Source: Aphrocallistes beatrix
Lineage: Eukaryota > Porifera > Hexactinellida > Sceptrulophora > Aphrocallistidae
Assembly: GCA_963281255.1 (NCBI GenBank)
Contig: OY725488.1
Location: 1,550,001 to 1,614,000, forward strand
Reading direction: 5' to 3'
Length of the DNA stretch: 64,000 bases
Positions 1 through 9,465 of this stretch are shown here, one piece after another (the stretch's first letter is position 1; the number at the start of each line of letters is the position of its first letter). A program made the translations under genes and the position numbers. Under the pieces are notes generated by a model. The model was given only the letters and a program-made list of their open reading frames with translations, searched no databases and had not been told where the DNA came from.

Positions 1-587
1 TAAATACTTTTGGTTCCAACGTTGATTTCACCGAAGAAATAATGCATTTCATGAAAAAGAGAATGATTCAGGACCTGGTTGGTAATCGAAAGGAGGAGTA
101 TATGAGTCCTGTGGGATTAGCGCTTCTCTTTGATCGGGCCGGTGGCCATTTGGATGTCAAGATGAGGAATGTAATTGATAAGTGGGATATAAGTACGCCT
201 CATTGGGAAGTATTGAGATCTCAACTCCGAAATATCTGGGATGAACTGGATGAAAGTGAAGAACCTAGTCAACAAGGCGATGATGCACTCGAATTTGAAA
301 CATTTTTCCAACGGTTTTTGAAGCCATACTACCCGACTATCAAGAGTAGAGACGCAAGAAAGGCATTGAAAGCTCTCGACATGGATAATGATGGCAAAGT
401 AGAATGGTCGGAATGTATGGTCTATGTTAAGTGGGCCATCTACGAATACCCTGATATCAGTGATCTGGAAGAGCTGCTCTCTGTTACGTTCAAGAAAGGA
501 CTGTTTATGGCTATGCAAGATGAGGTGCTCACTCCGATGATGGACGGTAGTCCATTGGCTCAGTTTTGTACATTAATTGGCAAATAA
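1..587 (+). CDS. EF-hand protein, 3' part of the gene
   Basis: The frame is open from the window edge and ends at a TAA at 585-587, so the gene starts upstream. About 194 residues are visible. Counting from the first internal Met (base 42), a canonical EF-hand loop with D113, D115, D117, G118, V120 and E124 is followed by a helix rich in aromatic residues. A second, degenerate helix-loop-helix may lie near residues 25-50. The loop has every usual calcium-ligand position, so calcium binding is likely. I do not recognise the wider family: it is not calmodulin-like, since only one clear hand is present in a long acidic context. A possible 5' exon cannot be seen. The reading frame and EF loop are certain; the function is unknown. 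Confidence 0.8.
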   Translation, partial: NTFGSNVDFTEEIMHFMKKRMIQDLVGNRKEEYMSPVGLALLFDRAGGHLDVKMRNVIDKWDISTPHWEVLRSQLRNIWDELDESEEPSQQGDDALEFETFFQRFLKPYYPTIKSRDARKALKALDMDNDGKVEWSECMVYVKWAIYEYPDISDLEELLSVTFKKGLFMAMQDEVLTPMMDGSPLAQFCTLIGK

Positions 588-648
588 ATATTTATTGCAG
601 TATTTCTTAATCCCCTGAATGTTTGTTTGAGTGTCATTATATAATAAA
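583..648 (+). promoter_or_regulatory. Candidate poly(A) signals of the EF-hand gene
   Basis: One AATAAA (583-588) overlaps the stop codon. A second lies at 643-648, about 55 bases after the stop, and is the more plausible signal. Confidence 0.4.
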
Positions 649-676
649 AATAACAATACTATATATTTTCTGAATA

Positions 677-925
677 CAGTACACGCTCGCTAATCCGAAT
701 ACTCCACTCTTCGGATCCGAACACAAAAAATATAATTTCATTCCGCTCTACATTCTCTACATTTTCATAAGGAAAAAATAACCTAGGTATTCTAACAATA
801 GAAATGTATGATTGTTATTTTCCATTAAATTAATGTTATTTCACTAATAGTTGCAACACATTCACTAATCCGAACGATTTTTTCGATCATTGTTCCAAGC
901 TGTTTGAAATAGCCAGGGTGTACTG
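677..925. mobile_element. Pogo/Tigger-type MITE with TA target sites
   Basis: The left end reads CAGTACACGCTCGCTAATCC. The right end, reverse-complemented, reads CAGTACACCCTGGCTATTTC, about 15 of 20 bases identical. TA dinucleotides flank both ends (675-676, 926-927). The interior is AT-rich with no reading frame. CAGT termini and TA duplication fit non-autonomous pogo-like elements; an old copy. Confidence 0.55.
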
Positions 926-929
926 TACG

Positions 930-1217
930 TTTGAAGCCGCTTAATCGGGACAATCTATGGGAAACGATTGTTTATATTCAAAAGTCGTCGAGTAATTGAG
1001 ACGTCATTTCGGTTACTCGGGATAAATATTTTGAAATTCATCCATTTATGAAGATCTTTGTAGCGATTAAGTGGTTAAAATGTTGTTTTTCATCGGATGC
1101 GACCCAATTGAGCGATTGAAATTTTCAAATGCTTGGTTAATCGGGAAAATAAAATACTGATTTCGTAGCAATTAATTTTAATCTGAGTATATATGCAAGT
1201 ATATATATATATATATA
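930..1217. repeat. Degraded pogo-like repeat remnant
   Basis: Short pieces such as GCCGCTTAATCGGG and GGTTAATCGGG recur here and resemble the interior of the two MITEs just downstream. No intact ends, and no gene is visible. Confidence 0.3.
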
Positions 1218-1358
1218 CAGTCGACTCCGCTTAATAGGGCCACTGTTTAATCGGGTCAACCGCTTAATCGGGCCACTTTTGGCAGGACCGGAATAGCTCT
1301 CACACATAGAAGCTAAATGTCCTCTGACCGATGTGGCCCTATTAAGCGGAGTCGACTA
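1218..1358. mobile_element. Pogo-like MITE, copy 1
   Basis: It begins CAGTCGACTCCGCTTAATAG after a TA and ends in the reverse complement of that sequence. The last bases of the right end are replaced by the start of the adjoining Helitron-like element. The interior matches the MITE at 1588-1775 in inverted order, including a segment reading TAGCTTCTATGTGTGAGAG in the other copy. Confidence 0.65.
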
Positions 1359-1587
1359 TATATCTTATATATTAAAATGCTAGGATTTTTTTTTGTGTGT
1401 TTGTCCGAATTGATTGAAGAATTGGGAAGTCATAGAGGTGTGAAAATTGGCATGTAGGTGTCAAATGATATGACTACGATTAAGTTCTAAGATCTAAGCG
1501 AAATTTTCACATCTCTGCAAAAAAAATGGAAGACAATTTTTCGCACCTTTTCTATACAAAATAAATGACTACACTATGTTACTAATA

Positions 1588-1775
1588 CAGTCGACTCCGC
1601 TTAATAGGGCCACATCGGTCAGATGACATTTTGACCCGATTAAGCGGAGAACCCTATTAACCGAAAATATTTTGTATTAGCTTCTATGTGTGAGAGCTAT
1701 TCTGGTCCTACCAAAAGTGGCCCGATTAAGCGGCTGACCCGATTAAACAGTGGCCCTATTAAGCGGAGTCGACTG
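1588..1775. mobile_element. Pogo-like MITE, copy 2 (intact, nested)
   Basis: CAGTCGACTCCGCTTAATAG at the left and its reverse complement at the right, with TA on both sides (1586-1587, 1776-1777). The related Helitron-like copy at 32.0-32.5 kb lacks it and reads straight through the equivalent TACTTCAAAGC, so this copy is a clean insertion. Confidence 0.8.
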
Positions 1776-1908
1776 TACTTCAAAGCCACAACTTATGTTT
1801 GATACCTTAAATGTATTATAGTGTATGGCAATAAAAAAAGATTATCTGCATATTTTCACACCTTTATATACATGTTTTCACACCATTTGATGAATTTTGA
1901 AAATAATG

Positions 1909-2440
1909 CTAGAGACTAGCTTCCAACGGGTGACTTGGGGTTTTCAGGGGTGTAGATTTCGAATATCATATTTTCAGATCTATATGATAAATTATTTGTT
2001 TACTTTTGTTTACATTAGATACATAAAGTAAACAAATTACAAAAATAGGCTAGAGAATAGCTTCCAACGGTTGACATGGGGTTTTTAGGGGTGTAGATTT
2101 CGAATATCATATTTTCGAGTAAATTTGATGATCAATTCGTTTACTTTTGTTTACACTAGATACATAAAGTAAACAAATCGCAAAAATATGCCAGAAACTT
2201 GCTTTAAACGATTGACATGGGGTTTTCAGGGGTGTAGATTTCGAATATAATATTTTCGAGTAAATTTGATCATCAATTTGTTTACTTTTGTTTACAATAG
2301 ATACATAAAGTAAACAAATTACAAAAATGGGCTAGAGTCTAGCTTTCAACGGTTGACATGGGGTTTTTAGTGCTGTAGATTTCGAATATTATATTTTCGG
2401 ATCCATGTGAGAAATTAATCGTTGACCTTTGTTTAAAATA
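1909..2440 (+). repeat. About four tandem units of ~145 bp inside the Helitron-like element
   Basis: Each unit carries GCTAGAGACTAGCTTCCAAC, then a GGGGTTTT..GGGGTGTAGATTTCGAATAT stretch, then TTTACTTTTGTTTACA and ACATAAAGTAAACAAAT. The last two form a short inverted pair in each unit. Units differ by scattered substitutions. Confidence 0.75.
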
Positions 2441-2570
2441 TTTATATAAAGGAAAAAATTATGTTAGATTGAGTAACTCCAGGCGCCCGCAGGGCGAATC
2501 TGCGGACACACAGTGTCCGCAAGCCGCGCAGCGCAAGCAAGCGAAGCGTGCTTGTATATATATATATATA

Positions 2571-3253
2571 TTAGGGTGCTCCAAAAAATTCCAATGTTTG
2601 AATCTTATGATGCACACTCTTCAAATAGTTTGCCTTCATCACCAAATGTTCACCATAAAATTTTCATGCAATTTGGAGATGGTTTAGTGGTCGCGCAAGG
2701 TAGCCTCCCCCTCGTGCTAATTTATAATGGGATATGTCCGGGTTGAGGCCAGAAGTTGTAAAAAGCGTACTTCTGACATTTAAATATACTAGTAGCTTGA
2801 TTTTTGTGATATTTGAGGGTGGTTTTATATCAGCTAATAATACATTTTAATAACCTAAAATCTACCGGTTCCGAGATATTGGTGAAAACAGTTGGGACCA
2901 TTAATAATTTCAAGTATGAAGGCTGGTCCCAACTGTTTTCACCAATATCTCGGAACCGGTAGATTTTAGGTTATTAAAATGTATTATTAGCTGATATAAA
3001 ACCACCCTCAAATATCACAAAAATCAAGCTACTAGTATATTTAAATGTCAGAAGTACGCTTTTTACAACTTCTGGCCTCAACCCGGACATATCCCATTAT
3101 AAATTAGCACGAGGGGGAGGCTACCTTGCGCGACCACTAAACCATCTCCAAATTGCATGAAAATTTTATGGTGAACACTTGGTGATGAAGGCAAACTATT
3201 TGAAGAGTGTGCATCATAAGATTCAAACATTGGAATTTTTTGGAGCACCCTAA
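2571..3253. mobile_element. Near-perfect 330-bp palindrome (foldback MITE)
   Basis: The left arm (2571-2900) and right arm (2924-3253) are reverse complements over about 330 bases with a 23-base spacer. I found one mismatch (AAATGTTC versus AAGTGTTC). The ends are TTAGGGTGCTCCAAAAAA, set in TA-rich sequence. No transposase. A diverged relative lies at 47994-48300. The near identity of the arms means recent formation or homogenisation. Confidence 0.85.
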
Positions 3254-3539
3254 TATATATAGATATATATATATTGATATATATAGTATATATATAAGTG
3301 CGCTTCGCACATTTGCGAAGCGGGGCTAGCGAACAATTTTATGATATTGATCCGAAAATATGACATTCGAAATATACACACCTAAAACCCCAGATAAACT
3401 GTTGAAAGCTTGTCTCTTGCCTAATTTTCTGTACCTCAGGGAACTTGGTTCGATCCCTTCCTTTTTATCATACTGATTGATGACTTTCACCTCTTCTTTG
3501 TGCAGTCCATACATTCATGGACGATGCTACCCTTACAGT
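3254..3539 (-). repeat. Inverted 3' portion of Helitron-like family A
   Basis: Reverse-complemented, 3335-3415 matches the tandem unit of the element at 1.4-2.5 kb (the GGGGTTTTAGGTGT and ATATTTCGAAT region). 3297-3325 holds a hairpin (TGCGCTTCGCA, TGCGAAGCG) like a Helitron 3' end. A GGTTCGATCCC near 3450 resembles a tRNA B box, but no tRNA fold surrounds it. Confidence 0.45.
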
Positions 3540-3739
3540 NNNNNNNNNNNNNNNNNNNNNNNNNNNNNNNNNNNNNNNNNNNNNNNNNNNNNNNNNNNNN
3601 NNNNNNNNNNNNNNNNNNNNNNNNNNNNNNNNNNNNNNNNNNNNNNNNNNNNNNNNNNNNNNNNNNNNNNNNNNNNNNNNNNNNNNNNNNNNNNNNNNNN
3701 NNNNNNNNNNNNNNNNNNNNNNNNNNNNNNNNNNNNNNN
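3540..3739. other. Assembly gap (200 N)
   Basis: Exactly 200 undetermined bases. The sequence right after it is one arm of a foldback element, whose missing arm would lie in or beyond the gap. Confidence 0.99.
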
Positions 3740-4102
3740 GAAATGTAGTAACATTCCATTAAAAAATTCCAAATTTTTCGTATTAACCCATTCACATCTT
3801 AGTTCTATGCAAAAATCTTATAATAAAGACACTTAGAAGTGCCCCTAAACGGCCTCTGAAAATCACAAAATTTGTCACAAATATAACCTATTGCGCAACC
3901 ATATGGTGACTAATCTAAATTTAAACAACGGATATGGGTACTTTGACACCATATTTATATATACTGGTAATACATTCCTAGGCTCTATTGTGCTTTGTTA
4001 ATTATTTAAGGAAGTTCATGTATAAGTTCAACCATCTTGTACCGCATCCCTAGTCCCAAATCCGCGAGTTACTGTGAGGCCTTATATATACAGTAGGCTA
4101 TG
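3740..4102. mobile_element. Single arm of a CATAGCCTACT-type foldback element
   Basis: This stretch aligns with the right arm of the intact element at 39187-40252: CATTCCATT-AAAAATTC-AAATTTTTC near the start, a TTGCGCAAC-ATATG-TGACTAATC block, a TGGTAATACATTC block, and ACTGTGAGGCCTTATATATA near the end. It closes with AGTAGGCTATG, the family terminus. It is more diverged than the 39 kb copy. Confidence 0.7.
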
Positions 4103-4282
4103 GTGTATGTGATGCGAGATTATGGTAGTTACGGAGGATGGACAACTTGAGAATTCACATCCCATTGTTAAGGAAATCAGATATTATTAATTATGGTATA
4201 CTTTTAAGCATCTAAATGTGTCAAAATAAAAACGGATGTATTTTTTGAGCTCTTTGAATTATTGTCTTAGCATATAAACGTA

Positions 4283-5616
4283 ATGTTTTTACGGCTTACT
4301 TATATATCGGCCGCCGATACTATCGGCTAGCCGATATATAAGCAAATCTCGCCGATATTTAAGTATTCACCGGTATATAAGTAAATCTCGCCGATATATA
4401 AGTAAGCCGTATAAATAATTAGTGTTTAACAGGTCTACTCTAAAATTTGTAAAAGAACTCTGGGAATCAAACTGTGAAAAATTCGTGCTTCATAGAATTC
4501 ATCAACCAGACTGCTTTATACTTCAACAGTCCATTCACACTCATTACACTATTAATCACTCTCTACTTCATTAACAGACTGAGAGATTCATATAGAAAGT
4601 TAAACTGTGCTGAAGATAGTTTCGAAAGGAAGAAAGATAAGAGAATCAAAATCCTCGCTCTAAGTCTAAGGTTTATCATTATAATCCTTTTAATCGAGTT
4701 CTCTTCCAACTTATGTGAAATGTTGTCAGGGATAGTGTATGGGTTTGTCCCTATTTTCGACAAGAACGACATTTCTCCTCTGAATAACTGTCGGACCAAT
4801 TTATTTGATAGAATATTTGTAGTGTTATGAAGATGCAGCCTCTTAAGAGTATTAAGCACATCCAACGCTTGATAGTGGTTCTGTAAGGATAGTCCAAGTA
4901 TGCTCTCCTGAGTACGTTGAGGAGCAGAGACACGGTTGGCTGAAGGAACTGGACTATGGATATTACAGCATGGTTGGGAGATAAGCGAACCATCCTCTCG
5001 GGAATAACTGCATGAGAAACTTCTTCATTGGTCCGATAGTTATTCAGAGGAGAAATGTCGTTCTTGTCGAAAATAGGGACAAACCCATACACTATCCCTG
5101 ACAACATTTCACATAAGTTGGAAGAGAACTCGATCAAAAGGATTATAATGATAAACTTTAGAGCGAGGATTTTGATTCTCTTATCTTTCTTCCTTTCGAA
5201 ACTATCTTCAGCACAGTTTAACTTTCTATATGAATCTCTCAGTCTGTTAATGAAGTAGAGAGTGATTAATAGTGTAATGAGTGTGAATGGACTGTTGAAG
5301 TATAAAGCAGTCTGGTTGATGAATTCTATGAAGCACGAATTTTTCACAGTTTGATTCCCAGAGTTCTTTTACAAATTTTAGAGTAGACCTGTTAAACACT
5401 AATTATTTATACGGATTACTTATATATCGGCGAGATTTACTTATATACCGGCGAATACTTAAATATCGGCGAGATTTGCTTATATATCGGCGAATACTTA
5501 AATATCGGCGAGATTTGCTTATATATCGGCGAATACTTAAATATCGGCGAGATTTGCTTATATATCGGCTAGCCGATAGTATCGGCGGCCGATATATAAG
5601 TAAGCCGATGTTTTTA
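4283..5616. mobile_element. Mutator-like foldback element with 9-bp target duplication
   Basis: The element (4292-5607) starts CGGCTTACTTATATATCGGC and ends with its exact reverse complement. Both sides carry the 9-base direct repeat ATGTTTTTA (4283-4291, 5608-5616). The arms are about 510 and 580 bases around a spacer of roughly 220. The right arm has extra tandem copies of a ~40-base unit (CGAATACTTAAATATCGGCG), which explains the length difference. Very long inverted ends plus a 9-base duplication fit the Mutator superfamily. No transposase is present, so it needs a partner in trans. Both arms carry the same membrane-protein-like reading frame. Confidence 0.8.
4474..4830 (+). pseudogene. 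Membrane-protein-like frame carried in the left arm of the foldback element
   Basis: An open frame of 118 codons begins at a GTG with no ATG. Two strongly hydrophobic stretches (about residues 15-35 and 65-90) flank a charged loop rich in Arg and Lys, a layout seen in multi-pass receptors. The right arm encodes the same sequence on the other strand (4751-5347), with a two-residue length difference. I cannot name the family. It is more likely a host gene fragment picked up by the element than a transposase, because it has no DDE signature. Expression is unproven. Confidence 0.4.
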
Positions 5617-6018
5617 TAGTATATATATTAGATGTTAGAAAATTAGCCAATCAAACTAGTAGCGAAATGTCGGACTTCCCCCCTTTAATCTGATAATGTT
5701 AATATTGTGTCATTTATCCCGTGTAATTATACTTTACGCACTTTAAATTCAGACTTAATTCATTTGATAATTCTCAAAATCGCTCAAAACCAATTTCTGT
5801 TTACTTGCACTGTTGTTCCCACTGCTTTCAGGGTACTCTCGATTAGATCCCTGCAAGACTATCGCACCTCTGATGATAGCAATGCTTGTATGTTTCTTCT
5901 TTTATACAAGGATTCGTGTTATTATTTACGTATAAGATTATCATCTAGTGCTGTTCGTCTATAACAATTGCAACATGCAGTATAGCAGTTAACTTCAGGT
6001 CCCAAGCATACTTGTATT
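5617..6018. other. No recognisable feature
   Basis: AT-rich spacer between the Mutator-like element and a MITE. An open frame at 5707-5964 has no ATG at its start and no recognisable motif. Confidence 0.4.
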
Positions 6019-6019
6019 G

Positions 6020-6180
6020 GAGACTGTATATGTTGATCAGAATTTATGTTGACTTTCTATTAGAAGTGTGGAATTTGTATTAATTTGTACTGAAATTCTA
6101 CATTTCTGATAAAAAATTATACATTGGTTTTTCTAATCAAAACTCGACATTAGTAATTTTGATCAAAATATACAGTATCC
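6020..6180. mobile_element. MITE with ACTGTATA..TATACAGT ends
   Basis: Left end GAGACTGTATATGTTGATCA and right end TTTGATCAAAATATACAGTA form terminal inverted repeats. The interior (GTGGAATTT, TCTACATTTCTGAT) recurs in the interrupted copy at 27971-28648. Flanks CTTGTATT and CTTGTCAT may be an eroded 8-base duplication. Confidence 0.6.
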
Positions 6181-6757
6181 TTGTCATGTTAATTCCAGAT
6201 CCCTAATAGCAAGTTCGTCTATTAGGAAGGGAATTTCGAATAAAATGCTTGCTATTAAGCAAACCCCACTGTAATTAATTATCCCACAAAACCGTTGTAG
6301 TAGTCTAGTATTATTTGAAGATCTTAATATGTACATGTATTTATGTTTAATCCAGAATATCTGGAAAAACATTACAATTTTAGCTGTTGGGTTTTTTCCA
6401 TTCCATTATTAAACATCATTCATAATTAATCATTCTTCTAATTATGTGAAAATACCCCAATTATATTACCTATTAATTTCCCATTTCAAATGGGGAGTTG
6501 TGATCGTAAAATGAATACTAGACTAGTATATTATTAAAATACTCAAAACAAACAATAATATTAGAAAAAATATCAATAAACTAGGAAATCGCATATAAAA
6601 TCGAGCTATTTAAATTCATTTGTTCATTTGTTTAAGGCGCTTTTGCATTTGTTTCTCGCGTTATTTCCTGGGACTTAGCTGCGATATATTGCTCTCTTTC
6701 GGTAGAATTTTCGTTTATCTTTCTTGCTCAAATTATTTTTAGATTTTGTTGAAGTAA
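6181..6757. other. Intergenic, no recognised feature
   Basis: AT-rich. There is a slightly less AT-rich stretch just before the 6758 open frame that could be a leader, but no motif I can support. Confidence 0.3.
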
Positions 6758-7147
6758 ATGAGGGATGAGGCCCATTTATATTCACTTTGGAAGGATTTTC
6801 TTGCTAAATCTCGAATTCTTTCATGGTTTTTCTACACGAATGTTTTCAAATCTTTTTTCTTATTTATTTGTGAGGTTGTTTTCATCCAATTTCATTCAAT
6901 ATTCTCAGATACAACCCTGCCACTTGTTCTATACCTCTGTTTAATTCTCATACTCAACATTTCAAGTATAATTCGGGTAAAATTAATTCGAATGGGTCCG
7001 TATTGTGCGTCTATTTATGCGTTTTTCAGTATCATTTGTACCCTAGTACAATTCTCTAAGAATTCAATACATACAGGCATCGAAGTGAAATTGATCAAAA
7101 ATTTTGTAAGTTTAATCACATCGACGATTGGATCACTCGTCCTCTGA
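6758..7147 (+). CDS. Putative small multi-pass membrane protein
   Basis: An ATG-started frame of 129 codons. After a polar N-terminus of about 22 residues come four hydrophobic segments, near residues 24-45, 50-70, 85-100 and 113-129, with Arg/Lys in the loops. The last segment runs to the C-terminus. No family signature is visible. It lies in a repeat-rich zone with no conserved neighbour, so it may be an exon of a larger membrane protein, a gene relic or a chance frame. The hydrophobic pattern favours real coding ancestry. Confidence 0.35.
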   Translation: MRDEAHLYSLWKDFLAKSRILSWFFYTNVFKSFFLFICEVVFIQFHSIFSDTTLPLVLYLCLILILNISSIIRVKLIRMGPYCASIYAFFSIICTLVQFSKNSIHTGIEVKLIKNFVSLITSTIGSLVL

Positions 7148-8243
7148 TGAAGAAATATTGAGTTACCTTTCAGCCAAGACTATAAATCGTAACCAGGTCT
7201 CTATCAATAAAGCAGAACTCTTCCCAAGCATTGTAGTATTCTTCTATTCTACCACAAGTTCGACTACTTTTGTATCGTATTTATATAAACAGGTCGGATG
7301 AATAAATGCCATTTAATTCCTTTCATCTAACGTTTCTGAATGATATGAAATATTACTCAGAAATGTTAGCAATTAACAAAGAGTCCTTGTCCTTATTTGC
7401 CTTTTTCTGTATATTTTGAATACAAGATAGAGTACCTCCTCTTACAAGGAAAAATAAGAAAATGAAACTCGATCTAAAATCTGGCGTTTAATTGGGAATC
7501 CAATTAAACCCCAGACTTTAGATTAATTGGGAACCATAGGACAGTTCAGAGGATTAGAATGGGAGAACTGTCAGATCATCACTCCTTAAGATTGACAGAT
7601 TCGAGCAAGTATTGGGGCTCTCTCCGTAGAACTGAGACATCTACTTCCAAACAAAACTTGGTAAAATAGTGGAAAGGATGTTGTATCTCCATGACGAGAA
7701 AGATCAATTGTCCCTTATCCCAGTGAATGCGTCCTTTTTTGACACCCTAGTCCAAGAGTCGGATAATTTGAGCGCGCAAGTTTACTCACTTCTATCTTCA
7801 ATTCACAATCTACCTTATCAAGAGAAATTGTAATGATGGAATTAAAGACCATGCTTAGATTTTATCATCTTTATGAGCATCGGAGAGAGCATACCAGGAA
7901 GTGTGTATAGTAATACCTACGGCTACATATAGCAAATCTAAACCTTTATGCTCCGTGCAGGAAAATCGTATCAGTGTCTAGATCTTTTGTCGGAGTATAT
8001 CAGAGGGTGAGCATGGTTGAAGGCGTGCAGTCATTCTCTCACTTAACCATGCAAGAGTTCGTAGGATGCTCCTGACTGTCTCTCCTCTTGAAAGACCAAT
8101 GTCTGGGGATCTGATACATTGTCAATAGGATGACAATTCCCTTTTCAAAATGGTTGTCGGATTCTTGTGGTCTATTACTGACAGATCTGAAGCAGAATAC
8201 TCTCCTCTGAGCTAATTAATCTCAACCATTTGGTTAGTTGAGC
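7148..8243. other. Intergenic, unrecognised
   Basis: No reading frame of note and no inverted repeat I could define. It may hold old repeats, for example a near-repeated AATTGGGAA-CC stretch around 7480-7535. Confidence 0.3.
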
Positions 8244-8283
8244 CATAGCCTACTAAAGATAAAGATATCTTTAGTAGGCTATG
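8244..8283. mobile_element. 40-bp perfect palindrome with CATAGCCTACT ends
   Basis: CATAGCCTACTAAAGATA, a 4-base AAGA loop and the exact reverse complement. The outer 11 bases are the terminus of the foldback family at 39187-40252. The flanks do not give a clean 7-base duplication, so this may be a collapsed remnant. Confidence 0.55.
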
Positions 8284-8520
8284 GTTTTGAGCTGATACAG
8301 CTGCTTTCGCTTTGACTGGCAGGATTCCGCAGGAATAATAACTTAAATATCTGCCAAATGTCTTCCGAATAAAATCGTAGCTTAGTTCTTCTCTTCAAAG
8401 AGCAAACTGGATTCAGTGTGACCTGCATCAGTTTTTCTAGATTACACATCACCTAGACTCTAATCTACAAAGAAATTTTTCTTAAAACAACTAAATCAAT
8501 TTAAGATTTCAAATAAAAAT

Positions 8521-8720
8521 TAGAGGTCGCAAGCAAGGTCCGAGGCCCGCTCGGGTTCGGACTTGGGTACCTCGGGACAGGAAGTTATCAGGTCTGATGG
8601 AACAGTAGTCCCAATGTGAATAAATGCCGGACTGAGGCTGGGGGCAGTTCAGGATCGGGCCGGGTCTAGCTAAGGCTTAAAACTACTCTGGCCGGATGTT
8701 CAGACCCTTTGCGATCTCTA
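8521..8720. mobile_element. hAT-like MITE
   Basis: It begins TAGAGGTCGCAAGCAAGGTC and ends GCGATCTCTA, giving a 12-base inverted terminus TAGAGRTCGCAA. Flanks ATAAAAAT and ATAAACCT match at 6 of 8 bases, as expected for an aged 8-base duplication. The GC-rich interior (GGCCCGCTCGGGTTCGGAC) differs from the surroundings. A second copy is at 60312-60466. Confidence 0.6.
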
Positions 8721-8729
8721 ATAAACCTA

Positions 8730-8855
8730 CAGTCGACTCACTTAATTAGGATATATCGGGTCCCGATATTTCGTGCTGATTAAGCGGTTCACAATTAACA
8801 GATTTAGGCTAGCTTCTATGTGTGGGAACTATTCCGTTCCTGGATGTAGTCACAA
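8730..8855. mobile_element. Truncated pogo-like MITE
   Basis: CAGTCGACTCACTTAATTAG at the left, then TAGCTTCTATGTGTGGGAA, the same interior block as the MITE at 1588-1775. The right terminus is missing. Confidence 0.5.
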
Positions 8856-8919
8856 GCGGAATCAAATGTGTCCTTCATTAGATCATTTTAGTGCAGCTCC
8901 TATATGGAGATGCCCTTAT

Positions 8920-9080
8920 GGCATGGACGGAGTATCTCGTCCGTCCGTATGTATATATGTCCGTACGCGCGCTACTGCGAAATCTAATAGTCCGATATTT
9001 ACCAAATTTCGCATGTAGGATCTCATTAAGGTGTAGATGTGCACCGTCAAAATTTTTTCGCAAAATATCTTCACTTCCGG
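8920..9080 (+). repeat. Dispersed repeat shared with 54480-54620
   Basis: The segment GTACGCGCGCTACTGCGAAA, TCTAATAGTCCGAT, AAATTTCGCATGTAGGA and GATGTGCACCGTCAAA is matched, inverted, inside a TIMELESS intron. Conserved sequence blocks of this kind are common in Helitron 5' regions, but no end is defined here. Confidence 0.5.
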
Positions 9081-9465
9081 TTTCTATAAGTATATATTCA
9101 TATTTTAACACCACCACTGCAAAGCTTTGTTTAAAGATAAAAGTAAGTTCTCAACGACTAATGTAGGGTATTTCACCATGTATAATCCGATTTTCACATT
9201 ATGCACTATCGGTCTGTCGACCGACATTTCTAAAGTTCTACTCAATTAAGAATTTGCTCCAGCCAGGATAACCGATACATACAACGCATCAATGACGATC
9301 TAATGAAAATCACCAAATAATTAATTAATGTAAAAATATGAATTATTTGTTAACTAAATAAGATAATAAGAGAATAATGCGTATTAGCAGTTTTAACTTT
9401 CTGAGAGATATCGGGTGAACTAATAACTTCAGCTCATTTGTTCGTATAAATTCAGAACACAGAGG
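9081..9465. other. Intergenic 3' of the zinc-finger gene
   Basis: AT-rich and without recognisable coding or repeat structure. It probably includes the 3' UTR of the minus-strand zinc-finger gene. Confidence 0.3.

Larger units (their letters stand above)
1363..2556 (+). mobile_element. Helitron-like non-autonomous element, family A copy 1
   Basis: The 5' end is TCTTATATATTAAAATGC preceded by A, followed by a stretch (GTCCGAATTGATTGAAGAAT and on) shared with copies near 25.3 kb and 32.4 kb. The middle holds four diverged tandem units of about 145 bases (1909-2440). The 3' end is GC-rich with a stem-forming GCGGACACACAGTGTCCGC, then CGCGCAGCGCAAGCAAGCG and a TA run. A TC start, a 3' stem-loop and no transposase fit a Helitron/HINE-type element, but a CTRR terminus is not seen. 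It is interrupted by the pogo MITE at 1588-1775. Confidence 0.5.

Noticed and set aside
3440-3470. GGTTCGATCCC resembling a tRNA B box
   Set aside because: No acceptor, D or anticodon arm can be paired around it, and it lies inside an inverted Helitron-like remnant.
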